Source: an uncultured Akkermansia sp.
Lineage (GTDB): Bacteria; Verrucomicrobiota; Verrucomicrobiia; Verrucomicrobiales; Akkermansiaceae
Direction: 5' to 3'
Length of the DNA: 45,910 bases
NCBI GenBank assembly: GCA_947588735.1
Contig: CANQAD010000010.1
Span: 1 to 45,910 of the forward strand
How positions within the stretch are numbered: position 1 is the stretch's first letter; every line of letters starts with the position of its first letter. Below, piece by piece: positions 7,483 through 15,182 of this stretch. Under the pieces are notes generated by a model. The model was not told where the DNA came from. It was given only the letters and a program-made list of their open reading frames with translations, and ran no database searches. The translations under genes were made by a program, and so were the position numbers.

Positions 7483-7726
7483 TTAACGATTAACGATGAT
7501 GATTTGAGCGTTAGCGCGTTACGCGCGAGGCATGCAATAAAAGCGAAACGGAATTTCGGAGTCGAGATGCGATGATCAAGGGAAAGCATCCGGAGTGATG
7601 ACATGCCAGGTTGACTCAGCGCCGCTCCATCGGCGCTTGCTTCGGAGTCGCCTCACGACTCCTCACCCCGTTGGGACAAAAGCTGTTGCTTTTGTCTAAT
7701 CCCCCTGCGCGCCCTCGGGGGCTTTC
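7483..7726. other. Non-coding region with clustered hairpins
   Basis: The gap 7144-7907 has no convincing gene. Heptamers ATTAACG occur twice near 7484. Then follow perfect or near-perfect hairpins: GCGCG-TTA-CGCGC (7514-7526); AGCGCCG-6-CGGCGCT (7618-7637); GGAGTCG-5-CGACTCC (7644-7662); GACAAAAGC-4-GCTTTTGTC (7675-7696); CCCCC-11-GGGGG (7701-7721). The last four are packed within about 105 bp. The region could be a structured RNA, a palindromic repeat cluster or several terminators. Only the structure is seen; any function is unknown. Confidence 0.5.
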
Positions 7727-7872
7727 ACCGCTTTGCTGAATCGTCCATGGGTTGCAGTCTTGCCGACTTACTTCTTTCGCCTGTAGAAAACGCATGCGAA
7801 ATGGGTTCTATAAGCTCGGGGAATATTTTATTGGGACACGTGTGGTTCACCCTGCAAGAACGCTCAATTTGC

Positions 7873-7900
7873 TTGCTATGGGTGCGGGTTGTGGTAAGAT
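7873..7900 (+). promoter_or_regulatory. Promoter of the 7908-8627 gene
   Basis: TTGCTA (7873-7878), 16-bp spacer, TAAGAT (7895-7900), 7 bases to the ATG at 7908. This decides the start against the much longer open frame upstream. Confidence 0.6.
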
Positions 7901-7907
7901 GAGACTC

Positions 7908-8627
7908 ATGAGAACGTTGGGCAAAGCGATATTGGCAATTTTGTTAGTTGTAGGAAACACAGGTTCAATGACACACGCAGAAGACACGGCCGATGGACTG
8001 TTGGCAGGGATGCGCAAGATGATGGTAAGTCAGGGGAACAGGGATGTACTCGGCTCCATCCGCAAGGGCGGTCTGAAGGTGCCCTTTAGTTTGAGTGCAC
8101 GCGGCAATACCATAGCTTTCCAGTACAAGCAGGGGGATGCGTGGAAACGTTTTGACGTGCGCATTGGCGAGAAAAAGGCGGATCTGATGTTGGTGAATGG
8201 AGGGAAAGCGGTCGTGATGGCGCCGACGGCCTATACGCAACCCATCGCTGACACCGACGTCACCTACGAGGATCTCTCGCTGCGCTTCCTTTATTGGAAG
8301 GGCGGCACGATCTTGCACGATTCAGCGAATTCCCGGGTCAAAGGGCGTGATTGCTTCATAGTTCAAGTCGCCAATCCCTCTCCGGGCACCGGGCAGTTTT
8401 CTACCGTACGCATGTGGATTGACAAGGAGAACGGGACAGTATGGCAGATGGATGGTTATGGTGCGGACGGGAAGCTTAAGAAGAGGTTCTCTATCACTTC
8501 AATCCAACGTCTCTCCGATGGCACCTGGTTTTTCAAGCAGATGAAGATGGAAGTGCGCAACCCACAAAATGACAAACGTACCATTGCCTTGGATTACTTG
8601 GAGATGGACGATATTCCCAAGAAATGA
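7908..8627 (+). CDS. LolA-like outer-membrane lipoprotein-sorting family protein
   Basis: A 239-residue exported protein with a signal peptide (about 1-24, LGKAILAILLVVG core, THA cleavage). The mature part is mainly beta: short strands such as IAFQYKQG, FDVRIGEK and LMLVNGGK, a YEDLSLRFLYW segment, a CFIVQVANP strand and a RMWIDKENGTVWQMDGYG hairpin. This order resembles the LolA-like fold family annotated as outer-membrane lipoprotein-sorting proteins, which bind lipid or lipoprotein in the periplasm. The open frame extends upstream, but the signal peptide and promoter place the start at 7908. It overlaps the next gene by 4 bases. The fold assignment is by eye. Confidence 0.7.
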   Translation: MRTLGKAILAILLVVGNTGSMTHAEDTADGLLAGMRKMMVSQGNRDVLGSIRKGGLKVPFSLSARGNTIAFQYKQGDAWKRFDVRIGEKKADLMLVNGGKAVVMAPTAYTQPIADTDVTYEDLSLRFLYWKGGTILHDSANSRVKGRDCFIVQVANPSPGTGQFSTVRMWIDKENGTVWQMDGYGADGKLKKRFSITSIQRLSDGTWFFKQMKMEVRNPQNDKRTIALDYLEMDDIPKK

Positions 8628-9241
8628 TACGTCTCTTTTTCCAGCTAGTTGTCGCGCTCATTCCGGTCTATGTGTTTGCGATAGGGATTGGCATTTCCAC
8701 CATGGCTCTCACCGATGCAGGGGGCACCAAGTGGAGCTATAGCCAATGGATAGCATCTATGCTTCTGGGAGTGCTTGTGCTGGTGGTGACGGAGAGCTTC
8801 ATCTTCCGGTTGTGGTTGCTTCCCAAGTGGGCGCAGGCGCTCAGCGAACGTTTTTACGGGGGCACCTACTTCCCGACAGATGATCCCTTGGCCTCTCTCG
8901 CGCAGTTGATCATTGATCAGCACTGTGGCGAACGCGTTCCGGAACTGGAGAAACTCGTCCTCTCCGACCCCTCACGCACCCGCGGCTGGATGGAGCTCGC
9001 GCGCGTCGCGGAGATTGAGCTCAAGGATCTTCAACAAGCAGCCGGATACATGCTGACCGGCGCACGTAAAGTGGGGCGCAAGGAGGACGCCGCCATGCTG
9101 ATGTGGCGTGCTGTCACCCTGCTGCACAGGGACCAAGTTTCCCGGCCGCGCGCCGAAGAGATTCGCCGAGAACTCATGCAGCGTTATCCCAAAACCACTT
9201 ACGGCCGCCTCGCTGCCAAGTCCCCGGGAGAGCAGGAGTGA
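8624..9241 (+). CDS. Hypothetical membrane protein with helical soluble domain
   Basis: A 205-residue protein with two predicted membrane helices (about 3-26 and 43-66) and then a helical, charged domain. That domain includes a TPR-like stretch: SDPSRTRGWMELARVAEIELKD, followed by a paired helix with a MLTGARKVGRKEDAAMLMWRAV pattern. Its start overlaps the stop of the LolA-like gene (ATGA), so the two are likely co-translated and may act together at the inner membrane. I do not recognise the family. Confidence 0.7.
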   Translation: MIRLFFQLVVALIPVYVFAIGIGISTMALTDAGGTKWSYSQWIASMLLGVLVLVVTESFIFRLWLLPKWAQALSERFYGGTYFPTDDPLASLAQLIIDQHCGERVPELEKLVLSDPSRTRGWMELARVAEIELKDLQQAAGYMLTGARKVGRKEDAAMLMWRAVTLLHRDQVSRPRAEEIRRELMQRYPKTTYGRLAAKSPGEQE

Positions 9242-9306
9242 CAGCCGGAAAGAAGGCTCGACCGGCGAAAGTAACCGTGCGTGAAGAATTGCCGGAATAA
9301 AGCGCG

Positions 9307-10842
9307 TCAGCGCTTCACCAAGCTGTGGCCGGTCATTTCGGCAGGCTGCGGGATGCCGAGCAAGGCAAGCAGTGTGGGTGAAAGATCGGCCAACTTACCG
9401 TTTTCCAGCCTGATGCTGTCCTGATCCAGACCGCAATAAATGAGGTCCACGAGGTTCGTGGTATGGGCCGTGTTGGGAGAGCCGTCCGGGTTGATCATTT
9501 GCTCGCAGTTGCCGTGGTCTGCGCAAATGAGACAGCAACCGCCAAGCTCAAGAATACGCTTCACGCACTTTTCAAGCGCCTTATCCACCGCCTCACACGC
9601 GGCAATGCCTGCCTGCAACACACCGGTGTGTCCCACCATATCCGGGTTGGCGAAGTTCATGATGGCCACATCATAGTTGCCGATGGCATCCACAAATTTG
9701 TCCGCCACCTCGGTCACACTCATCTGCGGCTTCTCATCGTAGGTAGCTACTTCACGCGGGGAGGGGACCAAGATGCGATCCTCGCCCTCGAACTGGGTCT
9801 CGACTCCGCCATTGAAGAAGAAGGTGACATGGGCATACTTCTCCGTCTCGGCAATGCGCAACTGGCGCAACCCGGCACGGGAGACGACTTCACCGAAAAT
9901 ATTGGCAAGTTTTTCCTGTTCAAAGACGACAGGAGACGGATAGCAGGCCTCGTACTCGGTCATGGTGATGTAGTGCACCGCAGGGTGAACTTCGCGTTCG
10001 AAACCGTCGAAGTCGTCATAGATGAAAGCGCGGGAAAGCTCGCGAGCGCGGTCAGCACGGAAATTAATGAAGAAGACTACATCGCCATCGTGCACGCGCG
10101 GTTGATCGCCCTCGCAGAAGATAGCCGGCTCTAGGAACTCGTCCGTTGTGCCGGATTCGTAGCTTTTTTTTGCATACTGAGCGGGAGTGCAGGAGCATTG
10201 CTCACCGCGCCCCAGTACAATGGCATCCCATCCCTTCTTCACGCGTTCCCAGCGTTTGTCGCGATCCATGGCGTAAAAGCGACCCACGACCGTGGCGATA
10301 CGGGCGCCCACACCAACGGCTGCCTCTTGCAGCTGAGTAAGAAACTTCTCGCCGCTCTTCGGATCGGTGTCGCGGCCATCGGTAATGGCGTGGATCATGA
10401 TGTCCTTCACCCCGGACTGAGCTGCCAGTTGGATGATACCGATGAGGTGATCAATATGCGAATGTACGCCGCCGTCGGAGATAAGTCCCAGCAAATGCAG
10501 ACGGTGACCCTTGGCCTTGGCAAAAGCTTCTGCAATCACGGGATTCGTGGCAAATGAGCCGTCCTGAATAGCATTGGAAATTCGGCAAAGATCCTGGTAT
10601 ACCACGCGTCCGGCGCCCAAGTTCAAATGTCCCACTTCGGAGTTGCCCATCTGCCCGTCCGGCAAGCCTACCTCTTGTCCGCTGGCACCAAGCAGAGAAT
10701 GAGGACTCGTGGCCAGCAGGTGGTCCGTAAAAGGTGTTGCAGCGAGCACGGTAGCATCGCCAGTCTTCTGTGCAGCCTCGGGCCCCTGTGGATTGCGCCC
10801 CCAGCCGTCACGTATAATGAGAACTACAGGTTGGTGTGACAT
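9307..10842 (-). CDS. gpmI: 2,3-bisphosphoglycerate-independent phosphoglycerate mutase
   Basis: Interconverts 3- and 2-phosphoglycerate in glycolysis using two Mn ions and a phosphoserine. The 511-residue length fits GpmI. Motifs in order: IRDGWG (metal Asp), GNSEVGHLNLG with the nucleophile Ser68, a ITDGRDTDP stretch, GRFYAMDRD, a NFANPDMVGHTG block and CADHGNCE near the C terminus (metal His and Asp). It is monocistronic, with a TTCACA-17-TACAAT promoter 6 bases before the ATG. It is convergent with the 8624 gene, and a small AAGCGC-GTCA-GCGCTT hairpin (9300-9315) overlaps its stop. Confidence 0.95.
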   Translation of the reverse strand: MSHQPVVLIIRDGWGRNPQGPEAAQKTGDATVLAATPFTDHLLATSPHSLLGASGQEVGLPDGQMGNSEVGHLNLGAGRVVYQDLCRISNAIQDGSFATNPVIAEAFAKAKGHRLHLLGLISDGGVHSHIDHLIGIIQLAAQSGVKDIMIHAITDGRDTDPKSGEKFLTQLQEAAVGVGARIATVVGRFYAMDRDKRWERVKKGWDAIVLGRGEQCSCTPAQYAKKSYESGTTDEFLEPAIFCEGDQPRVHDGDVVFFINFRADRARELSRAFIYDDFDGFEREVHPAVHYITMTEYEACYPSPVVFEQEKLANIFGEVVSRAGLRQLRIAETEKYAHVTFFFNGGVETQFEGEDRILVPSPREVATYDEKPQMSVTEVADKFVDAIGNYDVAIMNFANPDMVGHTGVLQAGIAACEAVDKALEKCVKRILELGGCCLICADHGNCEQMINPDGSPNTAHTTNLVDLIYCGLDQDSIRLENGKLADLSPTLLALLGIPQPAEMTGHSLVKR

Positions 10843-10848
10843 GCGCGC

Positions 10849-10877
10849 ATTGTATCATCTTCCTCCGAAGATGTGAA
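10849..10877 (-). promoter_or_regulatory. gpmI: gpmI promoter
   Basis: Read on the minus strand: TTCACA (10877-10872), 17-bp spacer, TACAAT (10854-10849), then GCGCGC and the ATG. The gap of 6 bases predicts a leaderless message. Confidence 0.7.
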
Positions 10878-10898
10878 GCCAAATGCGCGTCAGAACAA

Positions 10899-11131
10899 GG
10901 CAAATGCATTGAAAATGCGGTTACTATTGACGATTGACGAGTTACGAATTACGATTTATTGATCATGTGCGCGTTGCGCAGGTTTTTTGAATCATGAACG
11001 TAGGCAGGAGAGTTCTTGAGAGCCATCACCATGATGACTGCTTGTTGTCATTTTTTGATGCGTATCAACGGTCATATCAGCCAACAAGGCCATTTTCTCC
11101 GTTGATGAACTTCTTTCAAATGCGTTTGCCC
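10899..11131 (+). repeat. Intergenic inverted-repeat element, full copy A
   Basis: A 233-bp element between divergent gpmI and recJ. The left end GGCAAATGCATTGAAAA and the reverse complement of the right end (GGGCAAACGCATTTGAAA) form imperfect terminal inverted repeats. Inside, in order: TTGACGA/TTACGA heptamers, a TGCGC-GTT-GCGCA hairpin followed by GGTTTTTT, AGTTCTTGAGAGC, an ATGATGAC/GTTGTCAT hairpin followed by six T, and a TCAGCCAACAA block. It is closely similar to copy B along its whole length. No ORF of note and no clear target duplication are seen. Confidence 0.85.
10968..11056 (+). terminator. Two tandem terminator-like hairpins in copy A
   Basis: Hairpin 1: TGCGC (10968-10972), loop GTT, GCGCA (10976-10980), then GG and six T. 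Hairpin 2: ATGATGAC (11031-11038), loop TGCTT, GTTGTCAT (11044-11051), followed by a run of T to 11056. Both point rightward, towards recJ. Confidence 0.55.
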
Positions 11132-11151
11132 TGGTTGTCCTGGGCACGGGC

Positions 11152-11180
11152 TTGCCAATTTTAACGGATTATGATAGAGT
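11152..11180 (+). promoter_or_regulatory. recJ: recJ promoter
   Basis: TTGCCA (11152-11157), 17-bp spacer, TAGAGT (11175-11180), 7 bases to the ATG at 11188. An overlapping TATGAT (11170-11175) is an alternative -10 box with poorer spacing. Confidence 0.6.
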
Positions 11181-11187
11181 GAGGCGC

Positions 11188-12900
11188 ATGAGAACAAAGT
11201 TCCATTGGGTGATCCACCCGATGAACGGGAGTGTTGATTTCGGCGCGAAGCTGAATGAAGAGCTTCCGCTGTTGATACGTAAGCTAATGGCCCAACGCGG
11301 CATCAGCGGGCAGGCTATGGCCGAACGCTACTTGCGGCCACGGTTGGCAGACTTGGGAGACCCTTTTGAGATGCAAGGGATGAAAGAAGCGGTGGAACGC
11401 CTCCTTCAAGCAGCAGACAAAGGGGAGTACGCCTGCATATATGGAGATTACGACGTTGATGGCGTGAGCGCGGTTACCCTGCTGCATATAACGCTGGACG
11501 CTTACGGCATTCCGCACTCCTGTTTCGTTCCGACGCGCACGCGCGAGGGGTATGGGCTTAGCCGCCGCGGGATTACAAATGCGTTCAATTTGTGTAAACG
11601 CCGTCCAACTTTACTCATCACGGTGGACTGCGGGACATCCTCTGTGGACGAGGTGGACGAGTTGGCGCGCATGGGGGTGGATGTCATCATTTTGGACCAC
11701 CACGAAGGAGGGGCTCGAGGACGTCCGCGCGCTGCGGCCATTGTGAACGCGAAACTGGAGGAGAATAGCGAGCTTACCTACCTGTGCAGCGCAGGTGTGG
11801 TTTTCAAGCTGGCGCATGCCCTCATGAAAAAGCGGCGTCTTCCGGATTTCGACCTGCGCAAATATCTGGACATGGTAGCTGTGGCCACCGTGGCCGACAT
11901 TGTACCGTTGGTCAAGGAAAACCGGTTGCTAACCCGAGCCGGGCTCAAGTTCGTTGGGGATGCGAACGGCAATATGGGGTTGCGCACCTTGGCAGAGCTC
12001 TCAGGGCTCAAACTTCCTGCCTCTGCCAGCCATGTCTCCTTCCGCATCGGGCCACGCCTGAATGCAGCGGGGCGCATGGGCTCTCCACAGGAAGCGCTGG
12101 AGTTGCTTACCACGCGCGATGAACAGCGCGCGCTCGACTTGGCCTCCTGTCTGGAGGAGCGTAACCGCCAACGCCAAACTGAAGAAGAACACATCCGCAA
12201 CGAGGCCTTGCAAATGCTTGAGGAGAATCCCGCTCTGCAGGAAAGCCCGGTGATTGTGCTGGGCTCGCGCAATTGGCACCCCGGCGTTGTGGGTATTGTA
12301 GCCTCTGTGCTCATGCGACGCTACTACAAACCCACCTTTATTATCTCCTTTGATGAGCAGGGCAATGGTAAGGGCTCCGGGCGATCCGTGCCGGGCATCT
12401 CACTGGTGGAAGCTCTCCATGCCTGCACCGATTTCATCGTAGCTGGCGGCGGTCACGATATGGCAGCGGGACTTGAACTGCGCGAGGAACAACTTCACGC
12501 CTTCCGCAACGCTTTGGCGGCTTACGTGCGTCAGCATTCCGATCCGCAAACATTGGAGCCATCCCTGGATATTGATGCTGAAGTGTCGTTTGATGAACTT
12601 TCCATGACTCTCATGGAAAGTTATGAGCTGTTGGAACCCTTCGGCAACGCCAACCCACAACCGCTTTTCCTGAGCCGCAGTGTGATGCCCTCCTGCGCGC
12701 CACGGCGCGTAGCAGGCAACCATCTGCGTTTCTCTCTGCATCAAGGCAATTACGAGCAAGAAGCCGTATTTTTCAATGCGGCAGACGTACCCCTGCCTGA
12801 CCCTCCATGGGACATTGTCTTCAATTTGGAACGCAACTTCTGGAAAGGACGCACTTTTCTTTCCATCATTTTGAGGGATATACGATCCAGTGAACTATGA
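11188..12900 (+). CDS. recJ: Single-stranded-DNA-specific exonuclease RecJ
   Basis: A 5'-3' ssDNA exonuclease of the DHH phosphoesterase family that acts in recombination and mismatch repair. The protein has 570 residues, close to the usual 560-580. Motifs: GDYDVDG at 86-92, TVDCGTS, LDHHEG (the DHH motif), ATVADIVPL and a GPRLNAAGRMG segment. A later GGGHDMAAGL motif marks the DHHA1 domain, and a C-terminal OB region follows. The ATG at 11188 is chosen because the -35/-10 boxes occupy the upstream open frame. It begins a forward cluster: its stop overlaps the next start (ATGATG). Confidence 0.95.
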   Translation: MRTKFHWVIHPMNGSVDFGAKLNEELPLLIRKLMAQRGISGQAMAERYLRPRLADLGDPFEMQGMKEAVERLLQAADKGEYACIYGDYDVDGVSAVTLLHITLDAYGIPHSCFVPTRTREGYGLSRRGITNAFNLCKRRPTLLITVDCGTSSVDEVDELARMGVDVIILDHHEGGARGRPRAAAIVNAKLEENSELTYLCSAGVVFKLAHALMKKRRLPDFDLRKYLDMVAVATVADIVPLVKENRLLTRAGLKFVGDANGNMGLRTLAELSGLKLPASASHVSFRIGPRLNAAGRMGSPQEALELLTTRDEQRALDLASCLEERNRQRQTEEEHIRNEALQMLEENPALQESPVIVLGSRNWHPGVVGIVASVLMRRYYKPTFIISFDEQGNGKGSGRSVPGISLVEALHACTDFIVAGGGHDMAAGLELREEQLHAFRNALAAYVRQHSDPQTLEPSLDIDAEVSFDELSMTLMESYELLEPFGNANPQPLFLSRSVMPSCAPRRVAGNHLRFSLHQGNYEQEAVFFNAADVPLPDPPWDIVFNLERNFWKGRTFLSIILRDIRSSEL

Positions 12901-13835
12901 TGCTGCGCCGCACCAAAAACTCGCCTCAGTCCGCAGAGCACGGTGACTGGCGACTACCGCTTGACAAGCCTGAAGAGGCAGAGCACCTGCCTCCGCAACC
13001 TTTGGGTATGTGGCGACGATTAAAGCTGCGCGTAGCATACTGGCAAACAGCTCCATTTGCGCAACAGCAGACCGAAGTATCCACGAATGATCCGCCCGTA
13101 ATACCCATTCGCGGATGGTCACGCGCTCTGCGGCTGGTTTTTGCCTGGGTGGTGTTGCTCCCCGTCTCTATCATTATGGTGTATGCCCTACTGTTGCACC
13201 TTTACCACCACGCCGGGGAAATGGTAGGACAGCGTAGCTTTTGGCTAAGTGTGCCGGTATGGTACAGCCTGTTGGGAACGGGAGCCTTTGTCTCGCTGGT
13301 GATTTCGCGCGTGGCTCTGCCGGTCATGGTGTACATTTACGTGGTGGGGCACGAGCTCACGCACGCCATTGCCGCCAAACTCTGCCTGGGCAGGGTACAG
13401 ACATTGCGTGTGGATCTCAATGGCGGTTACGTGGAAACCGACACGGACAACCTTTTCATTGCTCTTTCGCCGTATTTTGTGCCGTTGTGGATGTTCGTGT
13501 GGCTGCTTGTTTTGTGGTGTATCAATCTGGTTTACCCCTTCCCGGAGTGGGCGGCATGGTTTTATGCAGGCTTTGGCTTTTGGTGGAGTTTCCACTTATA
13601 CTGGACGGTGTGGGTCATCCCTCGCGAGCAGCCCGACATGCTCGAAAACGGTCTGCTTTTTTCTCTGCTCCTGGTACTGATCATGAATATCGGCATTCTG
13701 CTGGCGGTGCTGTACGCTTTCGGCGTGCTTTCTCCCTCCGGCTACGGACAGGATCTTGTGGCGGCTGCACGTGATGCCTGGATGTTTTTCCGCGATATTT
13801 ATGCACAGCTCGTGCACATCGCACAAACGTATTAA
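12897..13835 (+). CDS. Predicted multipass membrane zinc metallopeptidase (M50-like)
   Basis: A 312-residue protein with a cytoplasmic, proline- and charge-rich N terminus (about 1-75) followed by several membrane helices. The second half of one helix carries H152-E153-L154-T155-H156, an HExxH zinc site in the context VGHELTHAIAAKLCLGR. It is followed by a VDLNGGYVET strand and an ALSPYFVPLW segment, a layout like M50/M50B membrane peptidases, where a later Asp or Asn completes the site. The substrate is unknown. The start overlaps the recJ stop by 4 bases, and a Yej-type permease begins 33 bases downstream, so the gene is likely in one transcript with the peptide importer. Confidence 0.72.
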   Translation: MMLRRTKNSPQSAEHGDWRLPLDKPEEAEHLPPQPLGMWRRLKLRVAYWQTAPFAQQQTEVSTNDPPVIPIRGWSRALRLVFAWVVLLPVSIIMVYALLLHLYHHAGEMVGQRSFWLSVPVWYSLLGTGAFVSLVISRVALPVMVYIYVVGHELTHAIAAKLCLGRVQTLRVDLNGGYVETDTDNLFIALSPYFVPLWMFVWLLVLWCINLVYPFPEWAAWFYAGFGFWWSFHLYWTVWVIPREQPDMLENGLLFSLLLVLIMNIGILLAVLYAFGVLSPSGYGQDLVAAARDAWMFFRDIYAQLVHIAQTY

Positions 13836-13868
13836 GTCGCCTTCCCCATTATCCAACGAGAGTGTGCC

Positions 13869-15182
13869 ATGCGGGAATATGTCATCAAACGCCTGTTGCT
13901 GGCTCCCGTCACCATCATCGGGGTGACTATGCTGGTCTTTTGCTTGACGCGACTAGTACCTGGCGGACCCATGGAGCGCATCATGCAGGAACAGGCCATC
14001 GGAGCGCTCTCCGGGGAGAAGGCAGATGTAAGCAGCGTCGGCAGCGTCAGCGAGGATGAGCGAGAGCGCCTCGCCGAACTCTTCAATCTGGACGAACCGA
14101 TGTGGAAAGCTTATTTGCAATGGCTGGGGCTTGTCCGCCGCCGGGTGGACACCACCAAAGCCGAATTCAACGATGACGGATTCGCCTGGCTCACCACCTC
14201 CGCACCGGATGGCAGCCCGCGCGTACTCACGGTGCAACGCATCGGTTCCACACCTGACTTTACCCGCCCTGCCTGGTTTAATGAGGAGGACTGGCACATC
14301 TGCATCGAAACTCCCATTGAGCGCGCCGAACGCCGGCAGGCGCTCAACCCAAGTACTCCGGCCGCGCAAAAGGACGGCAGCAGTCTGCGTGCCCGCGCCG
14401 TGATGTTCCGTTACACGTGGGATGGTCTGTTGCAGGGAAGCTTGGGTAGGTCATACAAGTATAATGAGCCGGTCCTCAGCATGATGCTCGCCAGGCTTCC
14501 CGTGTCACTTTACTTCGGTATCCTTGGAGCTCTGGGCATGTATCTCATCAGCATACCGCTCGGCATCTGGAAAGCGTTGCATCACCACAGCATCGGGGAT
14601 GCGATGAGCAGCATGCTCCTTTATGTGGGCTATGCCGTGCCTGGCTTCGCACTGGGTGCCATTCTGCTTATTTATTTGGGCGCAAGACTGGAATTTTTTC
14701 CGCTCTACGGGCTCACCGGACCAGACTTTGAGACCTTGGGCATGATGGCCAAACTAGCTGATATAGCTCACCACACCGTCCTGCCGCTTTCTTGTTACGT
14801 AACAGGATCTCTTGCTCTGACCACCATGATGATGAAATCAAGCTTGCTTGACCAGTTATCTGCAGATTACATGCGCACTGCCGTAGCCAAGGGGACGAGT
14901 TACCACCGCGCCTTGAGAAAACATGCTTTGCGCAACGCCGTCATCCCCATCGCTTCCGGACTTGGGAACATCATCTGCGCGGTAGTGGGCGGCTCCATTC
15001 TGATTGAACGTGTCTTTGACATTCGCGGTTTTGGCATGCTCTGCTACCAGGCTCTCATGGATAAAGACTATGCACTCATCATGGGCACCTTATTGCTCAG
15101 TTCGATAGCCATCGTACTTGGAAATTTAGCATCGGACCTGCTCGTAGCACAGCTTGACCCACGCATCAAATTCCGCTCATGA
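13869..15182 (+). CDS. yejB: YejB-like peptide ABC transporter permease
   Basis: An inner-membrane permease of the DppB/OppB family, closest by motif to YejB. It has the N-terminal signature (MREYVIKRLLL), a GVTMLVFCLTRLVPG helix, IPLGIWKALHHHS, a VGYAVPGF segment and FFPLYGL. The EAA-type loop (AVAKGTSYHRALRKHALRNAV) would contact the ATPase, and the C terminus is the usual DPRIKF. At 437 residues it is longer than most permeases because of an insertion of about 95 residues (roughly 90-180) in the first periplasmic loop. The stop overlaps the next gene's start (ATGA). Expected role: uptake of oligopeptides. Confidence 0.85.
   Translation: MREYVIKRLLLAPVTIIGVTMLVFCLTRLVPGGPMERIMQEQAIGALSGEKADVSSVGSVSEDERERLAELFNLDEPMWKAYLQWLGLVRRRVDTTKAEFNDDGFAWLTTSAPDGSPRVLTVQRIGSTPDFTRPAWFNEEDWHICIETPIERAERRQALNPSTPAAQKDGSSLRARAVMFRYTWDGLLQGSLGRSYKYNEPVLSMMLARLPVSLYFGILGALGMYLISIPLGIWKALHHHSIGDAMSSMLLYVGYAVPGFALGAILLIYLGARLEFFPLYGLTGPDFETLGMMAKLADIAHHTVLPLSCYVTGSLALTTMMMKSSLLDQLSADYMRTAVAKGTSYHRALRKHALRNAVIPIASGLGNIICAVVGGSILIERVFDIRGFGMLCYQALMDKDYALIMGTLLLSSIAIVLGNLASDLLVAQLDPRIKFRS

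Noticed and set aside
7144..7907. Possible tmRNA, SRP RNA or 6S RNA in the hairpin-rich gap
   Set aside because: I find no tag-peptide frame with a tRNA-like end and no SRP-type GNAR/GGAA core. The region stays an unassigned structured stretch.
9238..9300. A 20-codon GTG frame (VTAGKKARPAKVTVREELPE) overlapping the stop of the 8624 gene
   Set aside because: The GTGA overlap hints at coupling, but the peptide is too short and lacks any other support.
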